Of a stretch of DNA of 49,792 nucleotides, positions 14,773-24,152 are shown in pieces. The position numbers and the translations under genes were made by a program. The number at the start of each line of letters is the position of its first letter. Position 1 is the stretch's first letter. Origin of the DNA: Devosia geojensis (GTDB lineage: Bacteria > Pseudomonadota > Alphaproteobacteria > Rhizobiales > Devosiaceae). A model generated the notes under the pieces. It was not told the origin of the DNA, searched no databases, and worked only from the letters and a program-made list of their open reading frames with translations. The DNA is taken from assembly GCF_000969415.1 (NCBI RefSeq), contig NZ_JZEX01000106.1, positions 1 to 49,792 of the forward strand, read 5' to 3'.

Positions 14773-17700
14773 TGAGCCAATCTCACCCGCGCCGACGCGA
14801 GTACGTCATCGATCACAGCGTCGAGAATCGCAGGGTCGATTAGTAAGCCACGCCGACCTCGTAGCTCTTCGAAGAAGAAGTCGTCGATGTCGTTGCGTAT
14901 CAGATTTTCAACGTCACGGTCATTTTGCCATCCGATCTTGCGGCGGTTTTGAACGATCTTGCTTACTTCGAGAGCTATGTCAGCTGCGATTTCGACGTCG
15001 CCAAATCCAGCCTTCTCCAGGTTGCGCTTTGCAAGCCCCCAGAAAGCCTGCGCGTGGCTGTCATCACGGAGACGGGCAGGGGTCGGATCGGCTTCATCCT
15101 GCCGGTGTTGGACCTTCTCCCGAAGCTGCTTGACCCTGGTTAGGTAGGTCAGTTCGTTGATCCGACCCCTATGAAAGTCGGCAATGGTGTCGCTGACCAG
15201 CTTCGAGAACTTTTCGAAGAAAACAGGGTCTTCATCCCATTTCTCTTCGATAGACCGCGTCAGTTGATGCGCAATGGTATCAGCAATCGAGGCATCCGTT
15301 TCCGTCTGTTCGGTCCTGCGGGCCTCAATGGCGATATCATCAAAAATGTTAAGTGGCTCTACCAGTGTCACAACGTCGCGTGCGATCACATGCCTGTCGA
15401 GCAGCTGACGAACGCGCTTTTCGTAATCCCGCCAATCGACCCTGTCAGCATAACGAAGGCTTACGGAGGCGCGCAGCGACGTGAAGCGGCCGAGATCGTC
15501 CTTCCACCTCTTCAAAAGCTCTGGCTTTGTGTTTTCTACGAACGCCGGGGACGCGAGCGCTACCGTGAAAGTCCGCGAGAACTCCGACAGGCGCCGATAG
15601 AATTCCTCACGCGTCTCTTCGTCGGCCAACAAGCGGGCATAGGCTTCGGCATCATATGTGTTTGATACAGACCTGAAGATATCGAGGAGCGCAGCGTGCG
15701 CCCCCGGCACTTTGTTCGCCTCGTCACGTATTGCTACAATGCTCTGGGCGATGTCCTCCGCGCTGAAGCCCTGAAGAGCATCGTAGCTTGCCAGCGCATC
15801 ACCAAGGTTCTTCAGGACTCCGGTATAGTCGATGATGAAGCCGAAGGGCTTTTCAGGGGCACCCTCTTCGTCATAGACACGATTCACGCGAGCTATTGCT
15901 TGCAGGAGGCCATGTTCCTTCAGCTTGCGAGCAACATAGAGCACCGTGTTTCGTGGTGCATCGAAACCCGTCAGCAGCTTGTCGACAACGATGATGATGT
16001 CGGGATCGGACGGACCCTGGAATTGCTCAACAATGGTCTTGTTGTAGGCTTCCTCGCCCCCATACCGCTCCATCATTCTGCGCCAGAAGGAGCGAACGAG
16101 ATCGTCGTCAGACTCATCAACCTCGTCTTCGCTTTCGCGCATTTCGGGGGCAGAGATGACGACTTCAGTGCTAACCACGCCGAACGTGTCAAATAGCTTC
16201 TTGAGCTGAATGGCAGCGCGCTTCGAAGAGGCTGCGAGTTGCCCTTTCAGCCCGGTACCCTTGAAATTAGTAGCGAAGTGCTGCCCGACATCAAATGCGA
16301 TTGATTGGAGCCGGGACTCGATCCCTTCGATTTCCCGCGCACGGCTCATCTTCCGTTTCAGGTCGGCGCGCTGCTCGTCGGATAAACCGCGTGTGTGAAC
16401 TTCAAACCAACGGTCAATTTGGCCTTCATCGACGTCGGTAACGACCTCTCGCCCTTCGTAGAGTAGCGGCACCACCGCTTTGTCGGTGACCGCATCCCGC
16501 ATCGAGTACGACGGCTGCACCAGTTCACCGAACTTGGCGAAGGTGCTCTTTTCTTTCTTGGCGATGGGGGTTCCGGTGAAGGCGATGAAGCATGCGTTGG
16601 GCAGTACCTCGCGCATCCGAGCGTGAAGGCTGTCCAGATTGCCATACTGGCTCCGGTGGCTCTCATCCACCAGTACGAAGATGTCAGAGGACTGGTCAAC
16701 AACTCGTCGCTTGTTGAGGCCCGCCCTAAATTTGTGGATCAGGGTCGTGACGACCGGCGTCTTATCCTCGATCAGTGCAAGAAGGTTCTCGCCGGTTGCA
16801 GCGCGTTTAGGCTCCTGCCCGGTTGCCCGGAAGGTCTTTGAAATCTGATCGTCCAGATCGGTTCTGTCAGTAACGATTACGATCCGGGCCAATGGATTGG
16901 TCATCACGATGGCCTTGGCGAGCATCACCATCGTCAAGCTTTTACCGGAGCCTTGTGTATGCCAGACCACGCCGCCACGCCGCCTGCCGTTCGAGTCTCG
17001 CTCTTCGATACGTTTCAGCAGTGTCTCGATGGTCGCGACCTGCTGATAACGGGCAACCTTCTTGTGGGGGCCATCAAACAGCATGTAGCGCCGGACAAGA
17101 CGCATGAACCGCTCAGGGCGGAATAGTCCAACAAGCGTTTCATCCAGCGGGGTGACGAAGCGATGATCCTCCATCAGCCCATTGTGACGTTTCATGTAGG
17201 GGGCGAAATCCAGCGCCACCCGCTTCCCCTCGACCGTATCGAGAGGGCGATTCACGACTTGAACAGCGAAGTCGGCAGGGTCCTCCCGCTCTTTCCATAC
17301 GCTCCAAAGCTTGCGCGGCGTGCCGACTGTACCGTAGCGCGGATCGTGACTGTTGGCCGAAAGAAGCAATTGCGCCGAGTAGAATAGCGCGGGCACACCT
17401 TCACCAGCCTTCTGGTTGCGGATTTGCTGACCGACGCCCTGATCTGATGAGACGTGAGAGGCCTTAACCTCAATCACCCCAAGCGGGATGCCGTTGACGA
17501 ACAATACCAGATCAACTCGGATCGTCGGCCCGCCCGCTTCGCAGACCGTATATTCGGCGGCGACCTGAAATGTGTTCGCGCGCCAATCAGTCCAGTCGAT
17601 GAACTTGAACGGCCATTCTCGGGATGTCGCACCAATGGCTTGCGGCAGCGCAATGCCGAGAAACAAGTCATCCGTCATGCGCTCATTGGCGCGCACGACT

Positions 17701-17972
17701 CCTTCGGGAATCCGGTCGGTCAGACGACGAATGGCGGCGTCGATGTTGGCTTCCGAGAACAGGTGCGCTCGACCGTCAAGCTGAATGCGATTAATCCGTG
17801 CCAGATCGGCCCGCGTCTGCGTCTCCAGAAACGGCAGCGTTCGCCGGCCATCGCGCCACTGATCGGCCTCCGCCTTCGTGACATAGCGCCAGCCGCAATT
17901 GATCAGCGTGTTGAGCGCCTGAAGTTGCGCGCCACCTGCCTCGGATGTGGTGAACTCGGGGGACTTGTTCAT
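14769..17972 (-). CDS. hsdR: Type I restriction enzyme R subunit
   Basis: The product is 1067 aa, full length. The N-terminal nuclease core is RVDLVLFVNGIPLGVIEVKA at about residues 152-171, with the D...E-x-K of PD-(D/E)XK enzymes. The SF2 motor follows, with Walker A TQGSGKS at about 339-345, DESHRSQYG at about 431-439, FTGTPIAKKE, and LLTGFDAP with ARVNR for the later motifs. HsdR cuts DNA after translocation from an unmethylated site bound by HsdM and HsdS. No inactivating change is seen. It overlaps both neighbours by 4 nt, placing the DUF6119 gene between hsdS and hsdR. Confidence 0.96.
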   Translation of the reverse strand: MNKSPEFTTSEAGGAQLQALNTLINCGWRYVTKAEADQWRDGRRTLPFLETQTRADLARINRIQLDGRAHLFSEANIDAAIRRLTDRIPEGVVRANERMTDDLFLGIALPQAIGATSREWPFKFIDWTDWRANTFQVAAEYTVCEAGGPTIRVDLVLFVNGIPLGVIEVKASHVSSDQGVGQQIRNQKAGEGVPALFYSAQLLLSANSHDPRYGTVGTPRKLWSVWKEREDPADFAVQVVNRPLDTVEGKRVALDFAPYMKRHNGLMEDHRFVTPLDETLVGLFRPERFMRLVRRYMLFDGPHKKVARYQQVATIETLLKRIEERDSNGRRRGGVVWHTQGSGKSLTMVMLAKAIVMTNPLARIVIVTDRTDLDDQISKTFRATGQEPKRAATGENLLALIEDKTPVVTTLIHKFRAGLNKRRVVDQSSDIFVLVDESHRSQYGNLDSLHARMREVLPNACFIAFTGTPIAKKEKSTFAKFGELVQPSYSMRDAVTDKAVVPLLYEGREVVTDVDEGQIDRWFEVHTRGLSDEQRADLKRKMSRAREIEGIESRLQSIAFDVGQHFATNFKGTGLKGQLAASSKRAAIQLKKLFDTFGVVSTEVVISAPEMRESEDEVDESDDDLVRSFWRRMMERYGGEEAYNKTIVEQFQGPSDPDIIIVVDKLLTGFDAPRNTVLYVARKLKEHGLLQAIARVNRVYDEEGAPEKPFGFIIDYTGVLKNLGDALASYDALQGFSAEDIAQSIVAIRDEANKVPGAHAALLDIFRSVSNTYDAEAYARLLADEETREEFYRRLSEFSRTFTVALASPAFVENTKPELLKRWKDDLGRFTSLRASVSLRYADRVDWRDYEKRVRQLLDRHVIARDVVTLVEPLNIFDDIAIEARRTEQTETDASIADTIAHQLTRSIEEKWDEDPVFFEKFSKLVSDTIADFHRGRINELTYLTRVKQLREKVQHRQDEADPTPARLRDDSHAQAFWGLAKRNLEKAGFGDVEIAADIALEVSKIVQNRRKIGWQNDRDVENLIRNDIDDFFFEELRGRRGLLIDPAILDAVIDDVLASARVRLAQ

Positions 17973-19624
17973 GGCGCAGCCCCGGCGGCGGCCTTCGGTT
18001 TCCGCTTTGCCTTTGTGGTCGTAGGTGCAGGTTTAGCAATCCAGGCAAAGGCGCATTTGTAGCCCAATGCGCGCAACTCGTTTGCCGCTTGCCGGAACGT
18101 CACAAGGCTAAAGAATGGCAATCGGTTTGCGCCGGTACCTGTCCCGCTGCACAACACCGCATACACGATGAGATGTGCTGCTTCGCTATACGGACCAACG
18201 GAGTCAGCAACTAGGGCCTGATACCCTGTCAGTCCAAGCGCGGCTTCTTGCGCGGCGACTTGCGCGCGGAGCAAGTCGCGAAACGCGCCGTCCATTTTCA
18301 TGACACGGGCAGACACAGTGCCCTGATTGAACAGATGACTGAGACGCGAGGACGAGGTCTGATCCTTCACATGGATCATCGCACCGCCATTGCTGAGGAA
18401 ATCGCACGCCTCAATCGCGTATGAAGCGCCTGTAGGCTTTACAAGCTTTCGGTCGAGGCAAAGCATGTTATGCCCGCCCGTCGCGATGCGATTGTTGTAC
18501 TTTTCCTCATTCTCATCGGCCAAAGCCGCTGGCATAACGTGTGCTGTAACGGCTGCAAAGAAATTCGCTACTTCAGTCGCTAGGTTGGTATCGATCCTAT
18601 ACCAGCGGTCCGCTGAAAGAACATACTTCTCGCCGTTCAAGTCGGTCTCGAAAACGAGGCATTCCTTGATGCGCCAGCTTTGCCCATCATCTTTACCGAG
18701 ATCGTTGCATTCGTGGACCTTATGTCCAGACAGATGCTCAGGAAGATAGGCGGCAACCGCTTTCTCCTTTAGGTCCGCAACATAGCCCCCGATTTCAAGG
18801 TCAGTGTGAACGTTCGTGCTGCTGAAGCCCTTATAGCGGATATGCCGCGCCTTTTCGGGATCGTAGATCACGGGATATGCGAGATGCAGTGTGTCCGGAA
18901 TCGCAGCTGTTAGGCAGGAGTTCAAGGCAGCGACCAACGCGGTGTCGAGCTGGTCGATGGTTGCCTTGTCACGGACATGCTTGATCTGGTCGATCCAGGC
19001 GAAATTGGTCTTGTAGTCACTCTTGCCGAAGGCTGTGTAGGCATCGGCGCACACCTGCGGCAAGTCGGCAACGTCCATTTCTTTGGTGAGCGTCAGACCA
19101 TCGCTACCTGCTACGCGCGTGGCGAATGTTGCATCTTTCGGTTCTCCGGCAAGCCCGCGCACGATGTCGCGTTCAATATCGATGCTGAAGGCGGTCTGGT
19201 CAGATCGCCGGGCCGTTTGAGTTCGGCGGGACGTGGTGTTTTCATCGGGGGTGCGGATATCTGCGCTGCGTAGCTTGTCGGGATCAACCGTGTTCAAGAC
19301 CACACGTAAGCCGAAGTCCTGCTCAAAGGCATCGGGATCGAGCTTCACATGCCCAAGCCCGAAGGAAACGGCAAACCAGCGGCCTGATGCCTGAACGAAG
19401 ACGAGCCCGTAAGCGGTGGAGTTGTTGAGTTTGGTCTTTTCCGCGTCGGTCAGGTCAAGAAACTTCGCCCATTTCGGCGCACCGCCGCCAATAGTGTCGA
19501 GTGCGATTTGCGCGCCCTCAAGCTTGTCCCACGCGGAAAGATCGACGCCGGCGCGAACACTATCAGCAGGCTGTTTGCCGTCCCGCAGAAGGCGGATAGA
19601 GACCGTATGGGTCTTCTTGGTCAT
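17969..19624 (-). CDS. DUF6119 / TIGR04141-like protein inside the restriction operon
   Basis: The product is 551 aa and soluble. Recognisable parts are WFAVSFGLGHVKLDPDAFEQ at about residues 82-101 and FGLRVVLNTVDPDKLRSADI at about 103-122. A helical centre and a C-terminal Lys/Ala-rich tail (KAKRKPKAAAGAAP) follow. The pattern matches the sporadically distributed DUF6119 family (TIGR04141), recalled as frequent in mobile or defence contexts but with no function known to me. I see no nuclease, ATPase or methylase motif. It overlaps hsdS and hsdR by 4 nt each, so its product is expected in stoichiometric step with the complex. Confidence 0.82.
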   Translation of the reverse strand: MTKKTHTVSIRLLRDGKQPADSVRAGVDLSAWDKLEGAQIALDTIGGGAPKWAKFLDLTDAEKTKLNNSTAYGLVFVQASGRWFAVSFGLGHVKLDPDAFEQDFGLRVVLNTVDPDKLRSADIRTPDENTTSRRTQTARRSDQTAFSIDIERDIVRGLAGEPKDATFATRVAGSDGLTLTKEMDVADLPQVCADAYTAFGKSDYKTNFAWIDQIKHVRDKATIDQLDTALVAALNSCLTAAIPDTLHLAYPVIYDPEKARHIRYKGFSSTNVHTDLEIGGYVADLKEKAVAAYLPEHLSGHKVHECNDLGKDDGQSWRIKECLVFETDLNGEKYVLSADRWYRIDTNLATEVANFFAAVTAHVMPAALADENEEKYNNRIATGGHNMLCLDRKLVKPTGASYAIEACDFLSNGGAMIHVKDQTSSSRLSHLFNQGTVSARVMKMDGAFRDLLRAQVAAQEAALGLTGYQALVADSVGPYSEAAHLIVYAVLCSGTGTGANRLPFFSLVTFRQAANELRALGYKCAFAWIAKPAPTTTKAKRKPKAAAGAAP

Positions 19625-20922
19625 GCGGCTCCTCCTGCGGCTGTTTGCGCTGCTGTGGCGAAGTTATCGAATCGCCCATCCAGTTGTCGTTCACCGGTCA
19701 GCAGCTTTTGCATTAAGCCGCTCTTTTGCAGCCGCCATTGCTTGGTTTGGGACTCCAACGCACTTAACTCGGTGTCGATTGACGCCAGCAAGTTGCCAAT
19801 GGTCCTGCGCGCGTTGTCTCCAGGCACAAAGATTGGGAAGTCTTCGATGAACTCTTGTGGGACGCGCCTTTGCCCGGCGCTGCCGGACATCTGCCGTTCT
19901 CCAGAAGTGCGGAAGCTTCGCGTCAAAGTGATCTGATGGACGTAGTCAGCGTCATCAGGGTCATGTGGACGCAACACATGGAACTCAGTAGTTCCGAAGC
20001 CAAAACCGTTGGTTAGGCCACTCGCAAGCGCCCCTTTACCATTTTCGAAACAGGGCGTGATTTTAGCGACGAGAACGTCACCATCTACAAACTGTGTGTA
20101 TCCGCTCCCAAGCGGCCCACGCAGACGGTCCGTCTTGGTGATAAGTGTCCCGGCCTCGGATACGTCCTCCATGCCCACGAACGAAACAACTGTCTCGGCC
20201 GGGACCTTCGCGTTCCTAGGATTGATGTCGGCAAGGTCTCGCAAAAAACCTCGCCGTGTTCCAGTATCGAACAGTGCGCGACCTACAATACCCATTTTTC
20301 GTTGCCGCTTAGCGGCGATCAAGCACTCTGTCTTGCCAATTGCTCGATCCCATGCGGTGAGCACAGCCACGATACGCTTCTGCTCTTGGAGAGGCGGGAT
20401 ATCGAACTCCCAGCGCATCCAGTCTTCCAGTCGGAAAACCAACTTCTCGACGTGGACGCCAATGCTTGAGTGGAAGCACGTCTGCTGGAAATATATCGAA
20501 TGAGACAGCGCTTGGAGAAACGCCGGATCGAGTGCATCAGCCGTGTGAAATGCTGTGTATTCATTCGAGACGACTGCCCGGTTCAGGCATTCAGGCACAA
20601 TCCCGCAGGCACCATGTGAAATCTGCCGGTTCGAGATCAGAAAGTCACCAGTCTCCACGTAATACTGTGTCTTCGTCCTAATCTGATCCCCACGTAGAAC
20701 CTCGCGCGCCACGATGCCGCCCCGGTTCCGCTTGGCGGTTACAAGCTGATAGGTTTCAGAATCGACCAGCTTTGCAGGCCGCTCAACCTTGTGCAGCAGA
20801 TCGCCAAGGCGATAGCGGGTCCAGCCTTTTGGCGTATCGCCAAGCTTGGGTATTCCTGCCTGAATGCTGGGCGGGTAAGCGCTAGGGTTCTCTGCTTCGA
20901 GTTCTTCGAGGGCCTCGTTCAT
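19621..20922 (-). CDS. hsdS: Type I restriction enzyme specificity subunit (full size)
   Basis: The product is 433 aa with the two-repeat layout of HsdS. The first target-recognition domain is followed by the conserved helical spacer IPPLQEQKRIVAVLTAWDRA at about residues 176-195. A second recognition domain and a distal conserved region (IPIFVPGDNARRTIGNLLASID-like) follow. HsdS reads the two half-sites of the target for HsdM and HsdR. It overlaps the GIY-YIG gene and the DUF6119 gene by 4 nt on either side. A half-size S gene opens the same operon, so specificity may be alternative or composite. Confidence 0.93.
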   Translation of the reverse strand: MNEALEELEAENPSAYPPSIQAGIPKLGDTPKGWTRYRLGDLLHKVERPAKLVDSETYQLVTAKRNRGGIVAREVLRGDQIRTKTQYYVETGDFLISNRQISHGACGIVPECLNRAVVSNEYTAFHTADALDPAFLQALSHSIYFQQTCFHSSIGVHVEKLVFRLEDWMRWEFDIPPLQEQKRIVAVLTAWDRAIGKTECLIAAKRQRKMGIVGRALFDTGTRRGFLRDLADINPRNAKVPAETVVSFVGMEDVSEAGTLITKTDRLRGPLGSGYTQFVDGDVLVAKITPCFENGKGALASGLTNGFGFGTTEFHVLRPHDPDDADYVHQITLTRSFRTSGERQMSGSAGQRRVPQEFIEDFPIFVPGDNARRTIGNLLASIDTELSALESQTKQWRLQKSGLMQKLLTGERQLDGRFDNFATAAQTAAGGAA

Positions 20923-21917
20923 GCCGCGCCCCCTTGCTCAATGCGTCGTTTTCTCCAATCACCATAGCTCTGGCCTGTCCGCTCTAGCTTCCAAGTTCTC
21001 GGGCCACTATCAGAATAACCGCCTACCAAAGAAGAAGCCGCCGAAGGGCTGCTGAAACTGACGTCCTGGGTGAAACGCAAAAGATCTGAATCTACATCTG
21101 CAACTAAGGCACCGCGCTCCAAAAGCTCTTGGCGCAGGCTCCGTAACGGAAAAGACTGTGAGTCCTGAAACTCTCGGTATGCTGTCGAGCCCTCGAGTAC
21201 GACAAACTCCCCTGCGCGCTCTGTGGCTCGGGCTTTCGCCTTCTTTATCACGGCGATAAACACAGGATTTGCGTCAGTCTCGGCTCCCAATGCAGGAGTG
21301 TTGTTTTCAAAGGTGACCGTCGATACAATTTCCCTTGGGACCTCGTTCTTGGGTGCGGTCTCGCCGGCTTCGTGCCCCGCTGGGCGCAATACGTCGAACC
21401 CCAGAACCGGCAACAGGATTTCGATTTCGTCGAGCACCCGTTCCATATCTGCGATTTCTGGCTCAGGTAGCCCGCGAAACGGCGGCTCTGTACCGTTGAC
21501 GAGCTTTGCCCGACCCGCATTGCGGATGGCGGCAATGATCCGGCTTTCTAGATACCGGCCATGCGCTTTGGTCAGGTTCTCGTCTTTCGAGACGATCAGT
21601 ACCGCACGGGTAAAAAACTCCTTGGCCTCATCTGCATCGTGATAGGCAAGGCGCGTGCGCACCTGATCGCCTTCGCCGACATAGACAAGCTGACGGCCCG
21701 GCAAATCTGGGTCCGGCCCAACGAGCAAATAGACGCCTGTGCGGGTCGCTTCTTCTCTGCGGATAAGCTCGGGTAAAGCCGTACGCGAGGCCACAGCCGC
21801 CCGCACCGACGAAACGCCGAGTTCCGCGGTGATGACGCCCGACGGCGTGCCATCTACAAGATAAAGCTTGAGCGTGCGGCCTCGGCGGGCAGCGGAGCGG
21901 GAGGGAGCCTCAGACAT
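20919..21917 (-). CDS. GIY-YIG nuclease-like protein with C-terminal DUF4357
   Basis: The product is about 332 aa. The N-terminal half has a GIY-YIG core: GVYLLVG at about residues 61-67 and LVYVGEGDQVRTRL at about 77-90, with YVG in place of YIG, then a helical KAHGRYLESRII stretch carrying the expected Arg and Glu. The C terminus SPSAASSLVGGYSDSGPRTW is typical of DUF4357. Such proteins occur beside modification genes and may act as an additional nuclease or DNA-binding factor. The start ATG at 21917 overlaps the hsdM end by 8 nt; a TTG at 21920 is the alternative. Position between hsdM and hsdS is unusual. Confidence 0.82.
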   Translation of the reverse strand: MSEAPSRSAARRGRTLKLYLVDGTPSGVITAELGVSSVRAAVASRTALPELIRREEATRTGVYLLVGPDPDLPGRQLVYVGEGDQVRTRLAYHDADEAKEFFTRAVLIVSKDENLTKAHGRYLESRIIAAIRNAGRAKLVNGTEPPFRGLPEPEIADMERVLDEIEILLPVLGFDVLRPAGHEAGETAPKNEVPREIVSTVTFENNTPALGAETDANPVFIAVIKKAKARATERAGEFVVLEGSTAYREFQDSQSFPLRSLRQELLERGALVADVDSDLLRFTQDVSFSSPSAASSLVGGYSDSGPRTWKLERTGQSYGDWRKRRIEQGGAA

Positions 21918-23478
21918 CAATGCCGAGCTCCTTCAGATAGAAGTTCATCTTCTCACGCGTCTGCGCAAGCTGGTTTTCAAGATCGCGGATTTCATTCTGA
22001 ACGGCCTGGAGATCGACTTCAGGCTCCGGTTCGAAAGTATCGACATAGCGCGGAATGTTGAGGTTGAAGCCGTTCGCTTCGATCTCCTCAAATGTCGCCC
22101 TATGGGAATAGCGCTCGCGCTCAGTACGATTGCGGTAGGTGTCGATGATTTTGGAGACATCTTCGTCGCGAAGGCGATTCTGTTTCTTGCCCGGCTCGAA
22201 ATCACGGCTAGCATCTATGAAAAGAATATCCCGCTCATGCGCCCGCAGGCCATTGGCTTCGCGCGATCGGTCGAAGACCATGATGCAGACGGGAATACCC
22301 GTTGTCGGGAAGAGTTGGCCCGGAAGGCCGATGACCGCATCAAGGCTGTTGTCGCGGATCAGCTTCTCGCGGATTTTCCCTTCCGTGCCCGAGCGAAACA
22401 GAACGCCATGCGGCGCGACCACAGCCATGCGGCCGACATCAGGACGAGTGATAGCCAGCATGTGGAGAATGAAGGCGTAATCGCCCCGGCTCTTGGGCGG
22501 CATATATGGCGTGAACCGCTTGTAGGGGTCCGGCAGCGGCTTGCCTTCGGAATCATTGTTGCCCCACCACTTGTCGAGGCTGAAGGGCGGATTGGCGACC
22601 ACCACGTCAAAACGCATCAGGTGGTCGCTCTCGATCAGCGTCGGTGAATTGAGAGTGTCGCACCAGTCAATCCGCGCACCATCCTGCTTGTGCAGCAGCA
22701 TGTTTAGCCGGGCCAAAGAGCGGGTTTGGCCGTTTGATTCCTGACCGAAAAGCTGAAAATTGCCGTCGCTGACTTCCTCGCCAGCACGCAGCAGCAGCGA
22801 GCCTGAACCGCAAGCCGGATCGCAGATGCGTTCTCCCGATTTGGGGTTCGCGAGCTTGGCGACGACCTCGGAAACCTTGCGAGGCGTGAAGAATTCGCCC
22901 GCCTTCTTGCCAGCATCCGAGGCGAAGCGCTCGATCAGGAAGATATAGGCATCGCCGAGAATGTCTTCGGAGGTATCTGAAAGATCGAGGCCGGGCTTTG
23001 CGAAGTCCTCCAAGAGCGTTTTCAGCCTGCGGTTACGATCCTTCGTCTGGCCAAGATTCGTCTCGGAGTTGAAGTCGATAGCGCGGAATAGCCCGCCGAG
23101 TTTGCCTTCGTTCGCCTTTTCAATCGCATCGAGCACGATGTTGATCAGCTCGCCGATATTGTCACGGGTGCGCCGCTCATAGAGGCTGTAGAAATCGCCA
23201 AGGAAGCTCTCCTCGACTTCATTCGTTTTGGTATTCTTCAACTCTACAGTGGGCAGCTTGAAGCGTTCACGATCAAGGCGGCGCTGAATGCGAAGCTCGT
23301 CACCCCCATACTCACGGCGAAACTCTTCGACATGCTTGCGGCGGACGTCGCTGATGTATTTCAGGAACAAGGCGGTGAGGATGTAATCCTTGTAACCTGA
23401 CGCGTCGATTGCCCCGCGGAAGGTATCGCAGGCACGCCATACCGCTGCGAGAATGTCGTCTTGCCGAAGGGCAGTCAT
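21910..23478 (-). CDS. hsdM: Type I restriction-modification DNA methyltransferase M subunit
   Basis: The product is 522 aa. N-terminal helical HsdM domain, then the N6-adenine methylase. GEFFTPRKVSEVVAKL at about residues 190-205 is followed by SAM-binding DPACGSGSLL at about 218-227 and catalytic NPPFSLDKWWGN at about 292-303. The C terminus ends in a coiled coil (RDLENQLAQTREKMNFYLKE). It methylates adenines at the site chosen by HsdS and is required for restriction. The ATG follows GGAG and overlaps the half-S gene by 4 nt. Confidence 0.96.
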   Translation of the reverse strand: MTALRQDDILAAVWRACDTFRGAIDASGYKDYILTALFLKYISDVRRKHVEEFRREYGGDELRIQRRLDRERFKLPTVELKNTKTNEVEESFLGDFYSLYERRTRDNIGELINIVLDAIEKANEGKLGGLFRAIDFNSETNLGQTKDRNRRLKTLLEDFAKPGLDLSDTSEDILGDAYIFLIERFASDAGKKAGEFFTPRKVSEVVAKLANPKSGERICDPACGSGSLLLRAGEEVSDGNFQLFGQESNGQTRSLARLNMLLHKQDGARIDWCDTLNSPTLIESDHLMRFDVVVANPPFSLDKWWGNNDSEGKPLPDPYKRFTPYMPPKSRGDYAFILHMLAITRPDVGRMAVVAPHGVLFRSGTEGKIREKLIRDNSLDAVIGLPGQLFPTTGIPVCIMVFDRSREANGLRAHERDILFIDASRDFEPGKKQNRLRDEDVSKIIDTYRNRTERERYSHRATFEEIEANGFNLNIPRYVDTFEPEPEVDLQAVQNEIRDLENQLAQTREKMNFYLKELGIDV

Positions 23479-24068
23479 TGGGCACTCCTTGAAAAATTGC
23501 GTCCTGTGTCCGCCGCTCGAATTGCGCGGGTGACAGCTTCACGGCTTAAAATTGTGTTAAGGTTGGCAAGCTGCTTGAGTAGTCGCGCCTCGCGCTCAAA
23601 CGACTGCGCAAGTCCCGCGATTAGCTGCTGCCGTTCCATTGGAGGCAGCGGAACCTCAGTCTTCTCCAGGGCCTCCTTTGCGAGGCGAGCGAGTCCCGTG
23701 CCTTGCTTGCCGCCGGATAGAGCGGCCTGTGTCGTGGGCAGATCGAGAAAGGCCGCAAGGTACTGCGGATTTACAAGGGCTCGATTAGGTCTGACCAGAT
23801 AAAGGTCCAACGAGACAAAAGCGCCGAACACCGCCCCCGTGGCAACGCAGACATCCGTGGTCACACCGCGCGCTCCGACGATCAGGTCACCCTCTTCAAT
23901 CGTCAGTGCGCGCGCCACCGCAGGCGTTTCGCCAATGGCAAGAGCTGGTGATTTACCTGCCTTGATTTCTGAAAGGTCGGAAAGTCGCATGAAGCGCGCA
24001 GCACCGTGGATGGCCTCGCGGACCGAGACCCCAGACAGAACGTTCGCGATTTCTCTAAGTTCGAGCAT
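23475..24068 (-). CDS. Half-size type I specificity subunit, first gene of the operon
   Basis: The product is 197 aa, about half of a normal HsdS. It begins with a single recognition domain (LRELANVLSG-like start, then GDLIVGARGVTTDV) and ends with one conserved helical region, VPLPPMERQQLIAGLAQSFE at about residues 138-157. A half S can dimerise to read a symmetric site, or pair with the full HsdS downstream. Nothing suggests a recent truncation: the N and C termini are clean and the stop overlaps the hsdM start by 4 nt. It is the promoter-proximal gene of the seven-gene operon. Confidence 0.85.
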   Translation of the reverse strand: MLELREIANVLSGVSVREAIHGAARFMRLSDLSEIKAGKSPALAIGETPAVARALTIEEGDLIVGARGVTTDVCVATGAVFGAFVSLDLYLVRPNRALVNPQYLAAFLDLPTTQAALSGGKQGTGLARLAKEALEKTEVPLPPMERQQLIAGLAQSFEREARLLKQLANLNTILSREAVTRAIRAADTGRNFSRSAQ

Positions 24069-24123
24069 GCCTCAAACTACAGAACGCCTTCGAAGCGGTC
24101 AATACGGAACTTGAGAGCTTCTC

Positions 24124-24152
24124 TAGCAAATTTCCTTTCGCCAACAGGTCAA
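24124..24152 (-). promoter_or_regulatory. Possible promoter of the restriction operon
   Basis: On the minus strand, TTGACC (24152-24147) is separated by 17 nt from TTGCTA (24129-24124). The -35 fits well and the -10 weakly. It lies 56 bp before the first gene, in the 272-bp spacer shared with the divergent integrase. Confidence 0.35.
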
